Shown: one piece after another, positions 1 through 6,793 of the stretch | Layout: each line of letters starts with the position of its first letter | Position numbering within the stretch: the first letter of the stretch is position 1 | Made by a program: the position numbers and the translations under genes | The notes under the pieces: model-generated | The model's input: only the letters and a program-made list of their open reading frames with translations | Database searches by the model: none | What the model was told of the DNA's origin: nothing | NCBI GenBank assembly: GCA_002336675.1 | Contig: DDEI01000029.1 | Location: 1-19,443 of the forward strand | Length of the DNA: 19,443 bases | Reading direction: 5' to 3' | Origin: Flavobacteriales bacterium UBA1958 | GTDB lineage: Bacteria > Bacteroidota > Bacteroidia > Flavobacteriales_D > Sanyastnellaceae

Positions 1-2122
1 AATTTAAGTCAGTATCAAAACAAGTAGTAATTTCTTCTTCCAACATGTTTTGAGGAAGAGGATTGAAAAATATACTTACCGAATCTGAACTAAAACAGTC
101 GTCATTATCTACAGTTACAGTATATACTCCTGAAGTGCTGACTTCTAGAGAAGAAGTGTTTTCGGGAACTGACCAGTTCACATTTAATCCTCCACTTACT
201 TGAGCGTTTAGCTGAATAAATTCTCCATCACAAGCCGATTGGTCTGGTCCTAAATCTACCATTGGATATGCAACTGCAATTACTTCTGTTTGATCCACAG
301 AGACGCATCCTTCAGGATTAGTTATAATTACAGAATAAACCTCAGATACATTCACATCTATACTCTGTGTGACCTCTAAATTAGGTGACCATGAAAAATT
401 AGACCCCGCATTTTCAGCATCTATAGTGATGACCTCATCCTCACAAATATTTATTTCCTCTGGGAGTATCATAGTGGGGTTTTCATGAAACACAACCGAT
501 ATCTCATCTGTATTTAAACAGTTATCTGCGCTTAAAACCTCTACAGAAAAAATTCCCGTAGTATCTACAGAAATAGCTTGAGTGAACTCCATAGTATTCC
601 ACAAATAAGTAGCTCCAGGGTTACCAGCGTTAATATCATAAACAGCTCCTGAGCATAAACTCTGGTCTGAACCTAAATCTAATATCGGTAACGGAATAAC
701 ATCTAAGAAAACACTATCCATTATGCTGCACCCTAAAGAAGATGTTATTTCTACTACATACATCTGCTCTTCACTAATAGTGATTATGGCAGTTTCCTCA
801 GTAGTATTCCATAAGTGAATCTCATCTGAAAATCCCGTGTCTAAGATTAATTCTTCCCCCTCACAAATAGTCAAATCAGGGCCAAGGTCAAGTGTTGGGT
901 AAAGAACAAAAATATTCACAGTATCCGTTTGAAGGCATTCACCATCGGAGGCTGAAACTATGAACTCATTTGTTTCATTATTTACAACTTGGGTAGCAGG
1001 GCTATCTATAATCGTAACCTCAGCCCCTGACTGCCAAGTCCAGTCATACGTTCCAAGAACACTAGGAACTGCATTTAAATTTAAACCTGCCGCATCACAG
1101 ACGGTCTGATCCGCTCCGGCATCAATAGTGAAGTCTCCTGAAACCGAAATTGTTATTTGTTCACTTAAACTGCACCCGGTTATAGTGTTAGTAGCCATTA
1201 CTTCATATAAAGTAGTGCTAAAAGGAGTAGCTGTAGGATCTGAGTCTAAGAAGTAGGAAAGACTCTCAGCTGGAGACCATGAATATTCAATGTCTGCCGG
1301 GGACCCCAAAACCGTAGCATGTAAAACAGTTTGTTCTCCTGAACAAATCTCATCATCGTCTGAAGTTAATGATAAATCCAATGGTTGATGTACAATTATT
1401 TCCGCCTGAGCCGAAGCATTACAAGGTGCAGAACCAATCGAATAATCTATCATAAAAGTCCCGGGGCCGGATAATGCAGGGTTAAATACTCCAGATGGAG
1501 TAACTCCGACTCCACTCCATACACCTCCTGGATTGGCCGCCATTAACTGTAATGGATTGTCTGAAAGACAAAAAGGAGATATGGGGTCGATGGTTGGGTC
1601 TGGTGGCCCTGTTTGAGCACTTCCCGCAACATTACTTAGCTCTAAAGTGAAACTAGTCATAACGTTACTCCAATCTTCAACTAAAATCATTATCACATCT
1701 CCAGCAGAAACAATTGGAGCCGCTACCTCAGCTGAACATGGAAAAGTTGACCCAAACTCATTACAACCAGCAGAAGATGACGCATAATTACACCCAATTT
1801 CTGTTCCTAAAGAAAGTGCAGCACAAGGGTCTGATGCATTAGTAATATCAAATATCGATACATCTAAAAAACCAGTCGTTTGGTCACCATCAATAAGCAG
1901 ATTCAAGTTTCCTCCTTCTGTTATATAAAGGGTAATATAAGCATAATTAGCGCTTGCTGCACCATTATAGAAATCCATACATGAAGAAGGATTGGCTGAG
2001 GCACTAATAAAATCAAAAGGCCCAGCAACACCTGGATTACAAATAGATGTATTTGTATTACATTGAGAATATGAATTCACAAATATAAAAAACGTAAATA
2101 AGAGAGAAATAAAACTCTTCAT
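1..2122 (-). CDS. Large secreted repeat adhesin (PKD/Ig-like repeats), 3' end outside window
   Basis: The frame is open from an ATG at 2122 to the left edge, giving 707 residues with no stop, so the gene is partial at its C-terminus. Residues 1-20 form a signal peptide (MKSFISLLFTFFIFVNSYSQ). Residues 21-170 are a cysteine-rich N-terminal domain of about 150 residues that looks like a beta-sandwich, with 'LDVSIFDIT' and 'GDVIMILVEDW'. From about residue 175 on come Ig/PKD-like repeats, several opening with L-D-L-G-x-D followed by a cysteine. The cysteines at 420, 490, 560, 631 and 701 fall 70 or 71 residues apart, and the phrase YLWNT or close variants recurs mid-repeat. Proteins of this layout in Bacteroidota usually end in a T9SS type B sorting domain; that end is not visible here, so T9SS export is an inference. 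The likely role is adhesion or gliding on surfaces. The start overlaps the stop of the upstream small gene (ATGA), so the two are probably translationally coupled. Confidence 0.88.
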   Translation of the reverse strand, partial: MKSFISLLFTFFIFVNSYSQCNTNTSICNPGVAGPFDFISASANPSSCMDFYNGAASANYAYITLYITEGGNLNLLIDGDQTTGFLDVSIFDITNASDPCAALSLGTEIGCNYASSSAGCNEFGSTFPCSAEVAAPIVSAGDVIMILVEDWSNVMTSFTLELSNVAGSAQTGPPDPTIDPISPFCLSDNPLQLMAANPGGVWSGVGVTPSGVFNPALSGPGTFMIDYSIGSAPCNASAQAEIIVHQPLDLSLTSDDDEICSGEQTVLHATVLGSPADIEYSWSPAESLSYFLDSDPTATPFSTTLYEVMATNTITGCSLSEQITISVSGDFTIDAGADQTVCDAAGLNLNAVPSVLGTYDWTWQSGAEVTIIDSPATQVVNNETNEFIVSASDGECLQTDTVNIFVLYPTLDLGPDLTICEGEELILDTGFSDEIHLWNTTEETAIITISEEQMYVVEITSSLGCSIMDSVFLDVIPLPILDLGSDQSLCSGAVYDINAGNPGATYLWNTMEFTQAISVDTTGIFSVEVLSADNCLNTDEISVVFHENPTMILPEEINICEDEVITIDAENAGSNFSWSPNLEVTQSIDVNVSEVYSVIITNPEGCVSVDQTEVIAVAYPMVDLGPDQSACDGEFIQLNAQVSGGLNVNWSVPENTSSLEVSTSGVYTVTVDNDDCFSSDSVSIFFNPLPQNMLEEEITTCFDTDLN

Positions 2123-2475
2123 TCTGTTTGAATTAAGAAGTTAGTAACTTCGAATCTTCTGAGAATTGAATTCAAATATTCGGGGGAATGATCCGCTGAA
2201 AGAACCAAACAAATAGACTGGTCGAAATCATTTAGTTTGATTGAAATGATTTCAAGAAATGTGTTAAGAAATCGACTTTCCCAAACATCAATGCGATGGG
2301 ATAATAATAATTTATTTGACCTAAACTCATAAAATATCTCTCCATTAGGAAGGATTTTCTTTTGAAGAATTGTTTCTAAAGAATCCTGAAAATCAACTAC
2401 CAATGAATGGTGCTCAGCAGAAAAACTGACGCATTGATAGCTTAGAAAAAACAGAAGAAAAAGTGTTAGTTTCAT
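2119..2475 (-). CDS. Small secreted hypothetical protein (118 aa), coupled to the adhesin
   Basis: I do not recognise this family. The 118-residue product begins with a clear signal peptide (MKLTLFLLFFLSYQCVSFSA), so the mature protein of about 98 residues should be periplasmic, surface-bound or secreted. It has no lipobox at the usual place and no further membrane segment. The mature part alternates short hydrophobic strands with charged stretches, such as 'ILPNGEIFYEFRS' and 'YLNSILRRFEVTNFLIQTE', and shows no recognisable motif. Its TGA stop overlaps the ATG of the large adhesin by four bases. This points to co-translation and perhaps to a role alongside the adhesin, as chaperone, partner or regulator; that is inference from position only. 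A one-mismatch promoter element (TAAATTCG) lies about 25 bases upstream. Confidence 0.75.
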   Translation of the reverse strand: MKLTLFLLFFLSYQCVSFSAEHHSLVVDFQDSLETILQKKILPNGEIFYEFRSNKLLLSHRIDVWESRFLNTFLEIISIKLNDFDQSICLVLSADHSPEYLNSILRRFEVTNFLIQTE

Positions 2476-2612
2476 GCTTATTGTTTTACAATAGCGAATT
2501 TAAGGTTTTTTGATTATGAGATTGTAAAATCTGCTAAGGTTATAGTAGACAATAAATTTAGCCAATTAGTTGCTTTAACTAAACTAATTATATGCCAGGA
2601 GACTTGAAGGCT
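2476..2612. other. Intergenic spacer with AT-only inverted repeat
   Basis: This spacer separates the lipoprotein gene from the small secreted gene; both are on the minus strand. It contains a perfect 8-base inverted repeat, AATTAGTT at 2564-2571 and AACTAATT at 2582-2589, with a 10-base loop. The stem is all A/T except one pair and has no T-run after it in either direction, so it is a poor terminator candidate. I see no coding fragment. Confidence 0.3.
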
Positions 2613-4232
2613 TTAGTCCTCCCAAATAAACTCCTGACTCCAATTAGCTCGGACTTCCAGTTTTTGAGGAAACCTAAGGACTTTTTCTGGCTGACGCATT
2701 AAATCATAATTCCCTGTAGTCCAATATTTATCTTGATTTTCATCCTCTATTAACCTCATAAATAAAGATGCAGGCTTTAGATTACTGAACGAAATAGTCT
2801 CTCCTGCTTTGGGAGTGACCGTGTGAAGAATCTCCCCTTTCCCATTGGTAAGCTGAACCAGTTGATTAGAGCTAGTAAGGTTCAGTTTTATTTTTATTTC
2901 CCCTAAATCTTTCTCCTCTAAGACATTCCATTTAAAAACTGTAGAGTCTGATTCTATTAATTGAAAAACTGAATTTACTACTCCCGGAAAAAAATCAAGC
3001 CTGTATGCTTTTTTAGGCATAAGCTTAGTGCTAACCATAAAATGAAATTCATCTAAAACGCTTAATTGGTAACTCAAAACATCAAGGGAATCAGAATAAA
3101 TAAACTTAACCTTAGAGCTGTCGAGCGCTTGCATAGGCAGAGAACTTTCGAATATCAATTTTTGATCCGGTAATACTTGTCTTCTTATCTCTGAGGTAAT
3201 CTTGGTCGCCTTATTTAACGCATAAACTTCGGCTAAGTCATAACTCATTATCTCAAGGGTGTCAATAAGCACCTCGGCTGTTAAAAATCTTTTGTCTGTT
3301 CTATGCACATAAATAGGCTCGCCCAGTTTAGTGTAACAAAACAGAGTGTCTTTACCTCCGTTCAATCTGCTTACTATGTTTATGGAGTCTTTCTCGGTTC
3401 TATGAAACGCCATCACATCCCTCTGAGGAGAGCTAAATGCTATTTTAAATACTCCTGTAGAATCTGTTTTAACAGAGCTGATATAGCCATAATCTAACTC
3501 TTCATTAAACAGTGAAACATTAACTACTGGAGCTATAGTATCTAGAGGACTTAATAGTAAAGAGGTGTCTAAAAACCCTATATTTTCATCCAAATTATTA
3601 TAGAGAAAGTCTCCATCTAATTCCTCAAGAGCGAACAGTTTATAAGCTCCTTCAGGCAAGTACTTTATATTATAATTTCCTTCTGTATCGGTTTGAGAAA
3701 AATAATACGGTTTAACCGTTCTTGGCAGTGAATCCTCCAAAGAATTATACAGCATTACCTTCACATTCTCTTTTCCTTCGGAGGTAAATGCATCAGTTAT
3801 TTTCCCTGATATGGCTAATGAGTCTAGTTCTGGACCAGTAGAAAAAGCCATAATATAATTTCGCAATATGTTTCCTGCGTTATAATCTTTTACCCCTTCT
3901 CCGAAGTTAACCGAGTAAGTGGTGTTTTCTAATAAGGCTTCTGTAAACTCTATTTTCAGCGTTTTCTTCTTCAGGGTAATCTCAGGTTTTTGAGTTAGAG
4001 GTGGAGAGATTATTAATTGATTATTAATATCATTCAGCTGCACATATTCATCAAAGGTTACTTGAACTGAAGAGCCAGAGAAATTTACCGATTCGTTGGT
4101 TGGTATGGACTTCACTACTTCCGGAGGACTCTTGTCTACAGGGCCGCCAGAAGGGACTCCAGGCTGAGCGCACCCAGTAATAAGCAAGATGAACAACGCT
4201 ACTGTACTATTAATTTTAAAGATGTTTTTCAA
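2613..4232 (-). CDS. Ig-like domain lipoprotein
   Basis: A 539-residue predicted lipoprotein. Residues 1-21 form a lipoprotein signal with lipobox L-I-T-G-C, giving acylation at Cys21. Residues 35-132 look like a bacterial Ig-like domain of the SbsA/Big_5 type: 'PPEVVKSIPTNESVNF' opens it, 'VTFDEYVQLND' follows, and it closes with 'YIMAFSTG'. Residues 139-215 look like a carboxypeptidase-regulatory/Cna-B-like beta-sandwich ('ISGKITD', 'TDTEGNYNIKYLPEGAYKLFALEE'). The remainder is beta-rich and unassigned. The start is TTG, and this is essentially forced: an in-frame TAA stop lies four codons upstream, and no ATG precedes the lipobox. The first 17 bases overlap the end of the reductase gene upstream, which suggests translational coupling. 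Proteins of this type are common envelope proteins in Bacteroidota. A precise function is not known to me. Confidence 0.88.
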   Translation of the reverse strand: MKNIFKINSTVALFILLITGCAQPGVPSGGPVDKSPPEVVKSIPTNESVNFSGSSVQVTFDEYVQLNDINNQLIISPPLTQKPEITLKKKTLKIEFTEALLENTTYSVNFGEGVKDYNAGNILRNYIMAFSTGPELDSLAISGKITDAFTSEGKENVKVMLYNSLEDSLPRTVKPYYFSQTDTEGNYNIKYLPEGAYKLFALEELDGDFLYNNLDENIGFLDTSLLLSPLDTIAPVVNVSLFNEELDYGYISSVKTDSTGVFKIAFSSPQRDVMAFHRTEKDSINIVSRLNGGKDTLFCYTKLGEPIYVHRTDKRFLTAEVLIDTLEIMSYDLAEVYALNKATKITSEIRRQVLPDQKLIFESSLPMQALDSSKVKFIYSDSLDVLSYQLSVLDEFHFMVSTKLMPKKAYRLDFFPGVVNSVFQLIESDSTVFKWNVLEEKDLGEIKIKLNLTSSNQLVQLTNGKGEILHTVTPKAGETISFSNLKPASLFMRLIEDENQDKYWTTGNYDLMRQPEKVLRFPQKLEVRANWSQEFIWED

Positions 4233-4701
4233 ACGACTGAATTAATGACTTTAAGTTTTCTAAATCTACTAAAGAGAACTCATTTAAGTTCTCGCTATCT
4301 GCATCTAAAACGCCCCAAAACTGAGAATCTTTATAAACAGGGAGCACTATTTCTGATTTGGACTTGGAACTGCAAACGATGTGTCCCGGGAAGTCGTCTA
4401 CATTCGGCACTATTAACGCTTTTTCCTCTTCCCACACCGTTCCACAAACTCCTTTCCCTTTATGAATAAAGGTGCAGGCTACTGGCCCTTGAAATGGCCC
4501 TAGCTGAAGGCGTTCTTCTGAAACTTTTCTGTAAAAACCTACCCATAGCCATCCGAAAACTTCTTTGAGCGCTGCACTGAGGTTAGCGCTATTAGCCACC
4601 CAGTCTACACTAGGGTCAAGAAGTGCTGGAACTTGAGTAATTAGTTCCTGGTATTTCTCTGATTTACTCAGAGAGTCTATACTAAATTCTATTTCTGCCA
4701 T
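4216..4701 (-). CDS. msrC: Free methionine-R-sulfoxide reductase (GAF-domain fRMsr)
   Basis: A 161-residue single GAF-domain protein matching the fRMsr family (E. coli MsrC/YebR), which reduces free methionine-R-sulfoxide in the cytoplasm with thioredoxin as reductant. The three family cysteines are present as Cys76 (GPVACT), Cys86 (KGVCGT) and Cys110 (FPGHIVC). Their spacing of 10 and 24 residues is the same as in the E. coli enzyme. 'SEIVLPV' and 'FWGVLDADS' are also family hallmarks, and the length is normal. An exact -7 promoter element lies just upstream (4710-4717). The 3' end overlaps the lipoprotein start by 17 bases, so the envelope lipoprotein may be co-expressed with this oxidative-damage enzyme; no functional link is established. 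The catalytic residues make the assignment firm. Confidence 0.93.
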   Translation of the reverse strand: MAEIEFSIDSLSKSEKYQELITQVPALLDPSVDWVANSANLSAALKEVFGWLWVGFYRKVSEERLQLGPFQGPVACTFIHKGKGVCGTVWEEEKALIVPNVDDFPGHIVCSSKSKSEIVLPVYKDSQFWGVLDADSENLNEFSLVDLENLKSLIQSFEKHL

Positions 4702-4709
4702 CTACTCTA

Positions 4710-4717
4710 CAAAGATA
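4710..4717 (-). promoter_or_regulatory. Candidate -7 promoter element for msrC
   Basis: TATCTTTG on the minus strand is an exact match to the Bacteroidota -7 consensus TAnnTTTG. It would start transcription only a few bases before the ATG at 4701, giving an almost leaderless message. No TTG lies at the usual 17-23 base spacing, so support comes from the -7 element and position alone. Confidence 0.4.
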
Positions 4718-4773
4718 AATGCTTAAAATCAAGAAAACTTGCTTCCAAGATGAAGATTTAATAAATCTTACCA

Positions 4774-5475
4774 TTAATCTATTGGAGATGCCATGGCAGC
4801 TACTCTAACCGAACACCCTATTTCGTTTAACGGATTTACACACGCTTCCAATGTAGAGCCTGTCGTTATCACATCATCTATAAGAAGAACTCTTTTCCCT
4901 TTAAGCAGCGAAGAATTAACACTAAATAGATCGGCAGTATTCGTAAACCGCTCAAATCTCCCCTTGCTTGTTTGAGTCTCGTTAAACCTATTTCTCTTTA
5001 ATCCTCCTGTCAGCACTGGTAGTTTGGTGATCTCAGAAATCCCTTTACAGATACTGTCGCACTGATTAAAGCCTCTAATCTTTAACTTTCGTTCATGAAG
5101 AGGAACTGGAATGATATAATCTACTTCTGAGAAAAAATCCGAGGACTCATATTCAGAGGCAAACATTCTCCCGAGCAATTCTCCAACTTCTTGATTCCCT
5201 CTGTACTTTAATTCATGAAGTAAATGCATGACCTCAGTCCCTTTTAAAAATTGTAAATAAGCTACTGCGCTTTCTACCTTCACCTTTCCCCAGAAATGTT
5301 TCTCTATTTGATTTCCTGTTCCGGCTTTGAAGTTGGTTCTTGGAAGTTGAACTCTGCAATTAGTACAAATGACATTCTCCGAGTATTGCAACGCATCTGT
5401 GCATCCTGCACAATACTGCGGATATAATAATGACCAAAGGTCAGAACAAGTTCTAGCTATAAAGGAAGCTAACAT
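4774..5475 (-). CDS. ComF family phosphoribosyltransferase-like protein
   Basis: A 233-residue protein of the ComF/ComFC family. An N-terminal double CxxC zinc-binding knuckle is visible (Cys22, Cys25, Cys37, Cys40). The type I phosphoribosyltransferase domain follows, with 'DYIIPVPLHERKLKIRGFNQ' (residues 119-138), the family 'R-x-x-x-T-x-x-Q' region near 161-171 (RNRFNETQTSKGR) and the PRPP loop 'VLLIDDVITTGST' (196-208). In naturally competent bacteria ComFC is needed for DNA uptake. In Bacteroidota the gene is common and its role is not well established. It reads away from the glycosylasparaginase gene, with 44 bases between the two starts. The next gene in the same direction starts 72 bases beyond its stop and has its own candidate promoter. 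Confidence 0.93.
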   Translation of the reverse strand: MLASFIARTCSDLWSLLYPQYCAGCTDALQYSENVICTNCRVQLPRTNFKAGTGNQIEKHFWGKVKVESAVAYLQFLKGTEVMHLLHELKYRGNQEVGELLGRMFASEYESSDFFSEVDYIIPVPLHERKLKIRGFNQCDSICKGISEITKLPVLTGGLKRNRFNETQTSKGRFERFTNTADLFSVNSSLLKGKRVLLIDDVITTGSTLEACVNPLNEIGCSVRVAAMASPID

Positions 5476-5508
5476 GAAAAGGAGTAATTTAGTTATCTAA
5501 TGTTGAAT

Positions 5509-5516
5509 CAAAAATA
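5509..5516 (-). promoter_or_regulatory. Candidate -7 promoter element for the comF-type gene
   Basis: TATTTTTG on the minus strand matches TAnnTTTG exactly, about 33 bases before the ATG at 5475. No TTG is found at the usual spacing upstream, so a full two-part promoter is not shown. Confidence 0.4.
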
Positions 5517-5519
5517 AGC

Positions 5520-6521
5520 ATGTCACAGAAGAGAAGAACGTTTATGGGCCAAATTCTAACAGGAGGGATAGGGTTGGGGATTGGGTATTTTGTAGGAGCT
5601 AAAAAAGAAAAGTCTTATCCAAAGGACTCTAAAAAAAATACGGTTTCCCCTTACAAAGAAGGATTGGCAATCTCTACATGGTATCACGGAATAGCTGCCA
5701 ATAATGCAGCATGGGGTGTGATTTCTTCTGGGGGAAATGCTATAGATGCAGCTGAGCAAGGAGCTAGAATAACTGAAGCTGACGTTACTGGAAAAAGTGT
5801 CGGTATTGGAGGAACTCCAGACAGAGAAGGTAAGGTAACTCTAGACGCTTGTATTATGGATAAAAATGGAAATGCAGGTTCAGTAAGCTTCTTACAAGGA
5901 ATTAAGCACCCTGTTTCTGTGGCTAGAAAAGTGATGGATGAAACTCCACATGTGATGCTTGTTGGTAAAGGGGCGTTGCAATTCGCTAAAGAAAAAGGAT
6001 TCGAAGAAGAAGATTTATTGACCGCTGAGACCCGAGCTGATTATAAAAAATGGCTAGATACCTCCAAATATGATCCTATAATAAACATAGAAAACCATGA
6101 CACTATAGGACTAATTACTATGGATAAAAACGGGGATTTTTCAGGAGCATGCACTACTAGTGGCTTGGGTTATAAAATGCATGGCCGTGTAGGTGATTCT
6201 CCGGTTATAGGAGCGGGACTATTTGTCGATAATGCGGTAGGCGCTGCCACAGCCACAGGTTTAGGAGAGGCTGTTTTAAAAACATGTGGTACTTTCTTGG
6301 TAGTGGAGCTTATGCGTCAAGGGATGACTCCGAACGACGCATGCAAAGAGGCGGTGAATAGGATCGCTGACAAACAGAACTATGAAAACTTTCAGATCGG
6401 ATATATTGCAGTTAATAAAGCGGGTGATGTAGGCGCGTATTCTATTCACCCTGGGTTTGATTATGCACTGCATAAAAACGGGAAAAACGAAATGCACAAA
6501 GTGGATAGTCTGGTCAAATAA
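5520..6521 (+). CDS. N4-(beta-N-acetylglucosaminyl)-L-asparaginase (glycosylasparaginase), Tat-exported
   Basis: A 333-residue Ntn-hydrolase. This family self-cleaves before a conserved threonine, which then hydrolyses the GlcNAc-asparagine bond of glycoprotein fragments. The cleavage site is visible as 'NHDTIGLIT', with nucleophile Thr195. After it come 'GRVGDSPVIGAGLFVDN' (222-238) and 'GAATATGLGE', the substrate-binding region. 'GGNAIDAAEQGA' (71-82) is the alpha-chain hallmark. The HDTIG form fits glycosylasparaginase (as in Elizabethkingia/Flavobacterium enzymes) better than plain isoaspartyl peptidase. The N-terminus carries a twin-arginine motif (QKRRTFMGQ) followed by a glycine-rich hydrophobic stretch to about residue 26, so export is by Tat in folded form. 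The ATG at 5520 is chosen because it places this signal at the N-terminus. The gene has no same-strand neighbour nearby. Confidence 0.93.
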   Translation: MSQKRRTFMGQILTGGIGLGIGYFVGAKKEKSYPKDSKKNTVSPYKEGLAISTWYHGIAANNAAWGVISSGGNAIDAAEQGARITEADVTGKSVGIGGTPDREGKVTLDACIMDKNGNAGSVSFLQGIKHPVSVARKVMDETPHVMLVGKGALQFAKEKGFEEEDLLTAETRADYKKWLDTSKYDPIINIENHDTIGLITMDKNGDFSGACTTSGLGYKMHGRVGDSPVIGAGLFVDNAVGAATATGLGEAVLKTCGTFLVVELMRQGMTPNDACKEAVNRIADKQNYENFQIGYIAVNKAGDVGAYSIHPGFDYALHKNGKNEMHKVDSLVK

Positions 6522-6603
6522 ATCAGACCCCCTTAAAATCGATTGCCGGAAAGTACGATTAGTTGAATTATAGTATTAGCTCAAAAGGATTTCAGTACCC
6601 CAA

Positions 6604-6777
6604 TCAATAAAAATTTAGCTTTAGAAACCAAAGTGAAACAACTCCTTTAGTCACCCCGGCAATGGCTTCTTCTTTGTAACCAGACATCCCTGCTTGATGA
6701 ACATCCATATCCAAGCATAGATCGAATAGCTTTTGTGGAGGGGCTTTGATGAATGTTTCTATTCTAATAATGGGCAC
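6604..6777 (-). pseudogene. 5' remnant of an SRPBCC-fold (polyketide cyclase-like) gene
   Basis: A short frame (57 codons) starts at a GTG directly after an in-frame TAA. It encodes 'PIIRIETFIKAPPQKLFDLC' and continues with 'LDMDVHQAGMSGYKEEAIAG' and 'VTKGVVSL'. This matches the N-terminal third of bacterial SRPBCC ligand-binding proteins, which run to about 150 residues. After 'VVSL' the similarity stops, eight unrelated residues follow and the frame ends in TGA. The rest of the family (the 'GDTVTWEA..FG' region and beyond) is not found in any frame before the next gene. It therefore appears to be a deleted or truncated gene. It lies 16 bases downstream of the lectin/T9SS gene on the same strand. 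Family recognition is from memory of the conserved N-terminus. Confidence 0.72.
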
Positions 6778-6793
6778 TTAGGTCGTATTTAGT

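Noticed and set aside
2564..2589. Inverted repeat as a rho-independent terminator
   Set aside because: The stem is nearly all A/T and lacks a following T-run on either strand.
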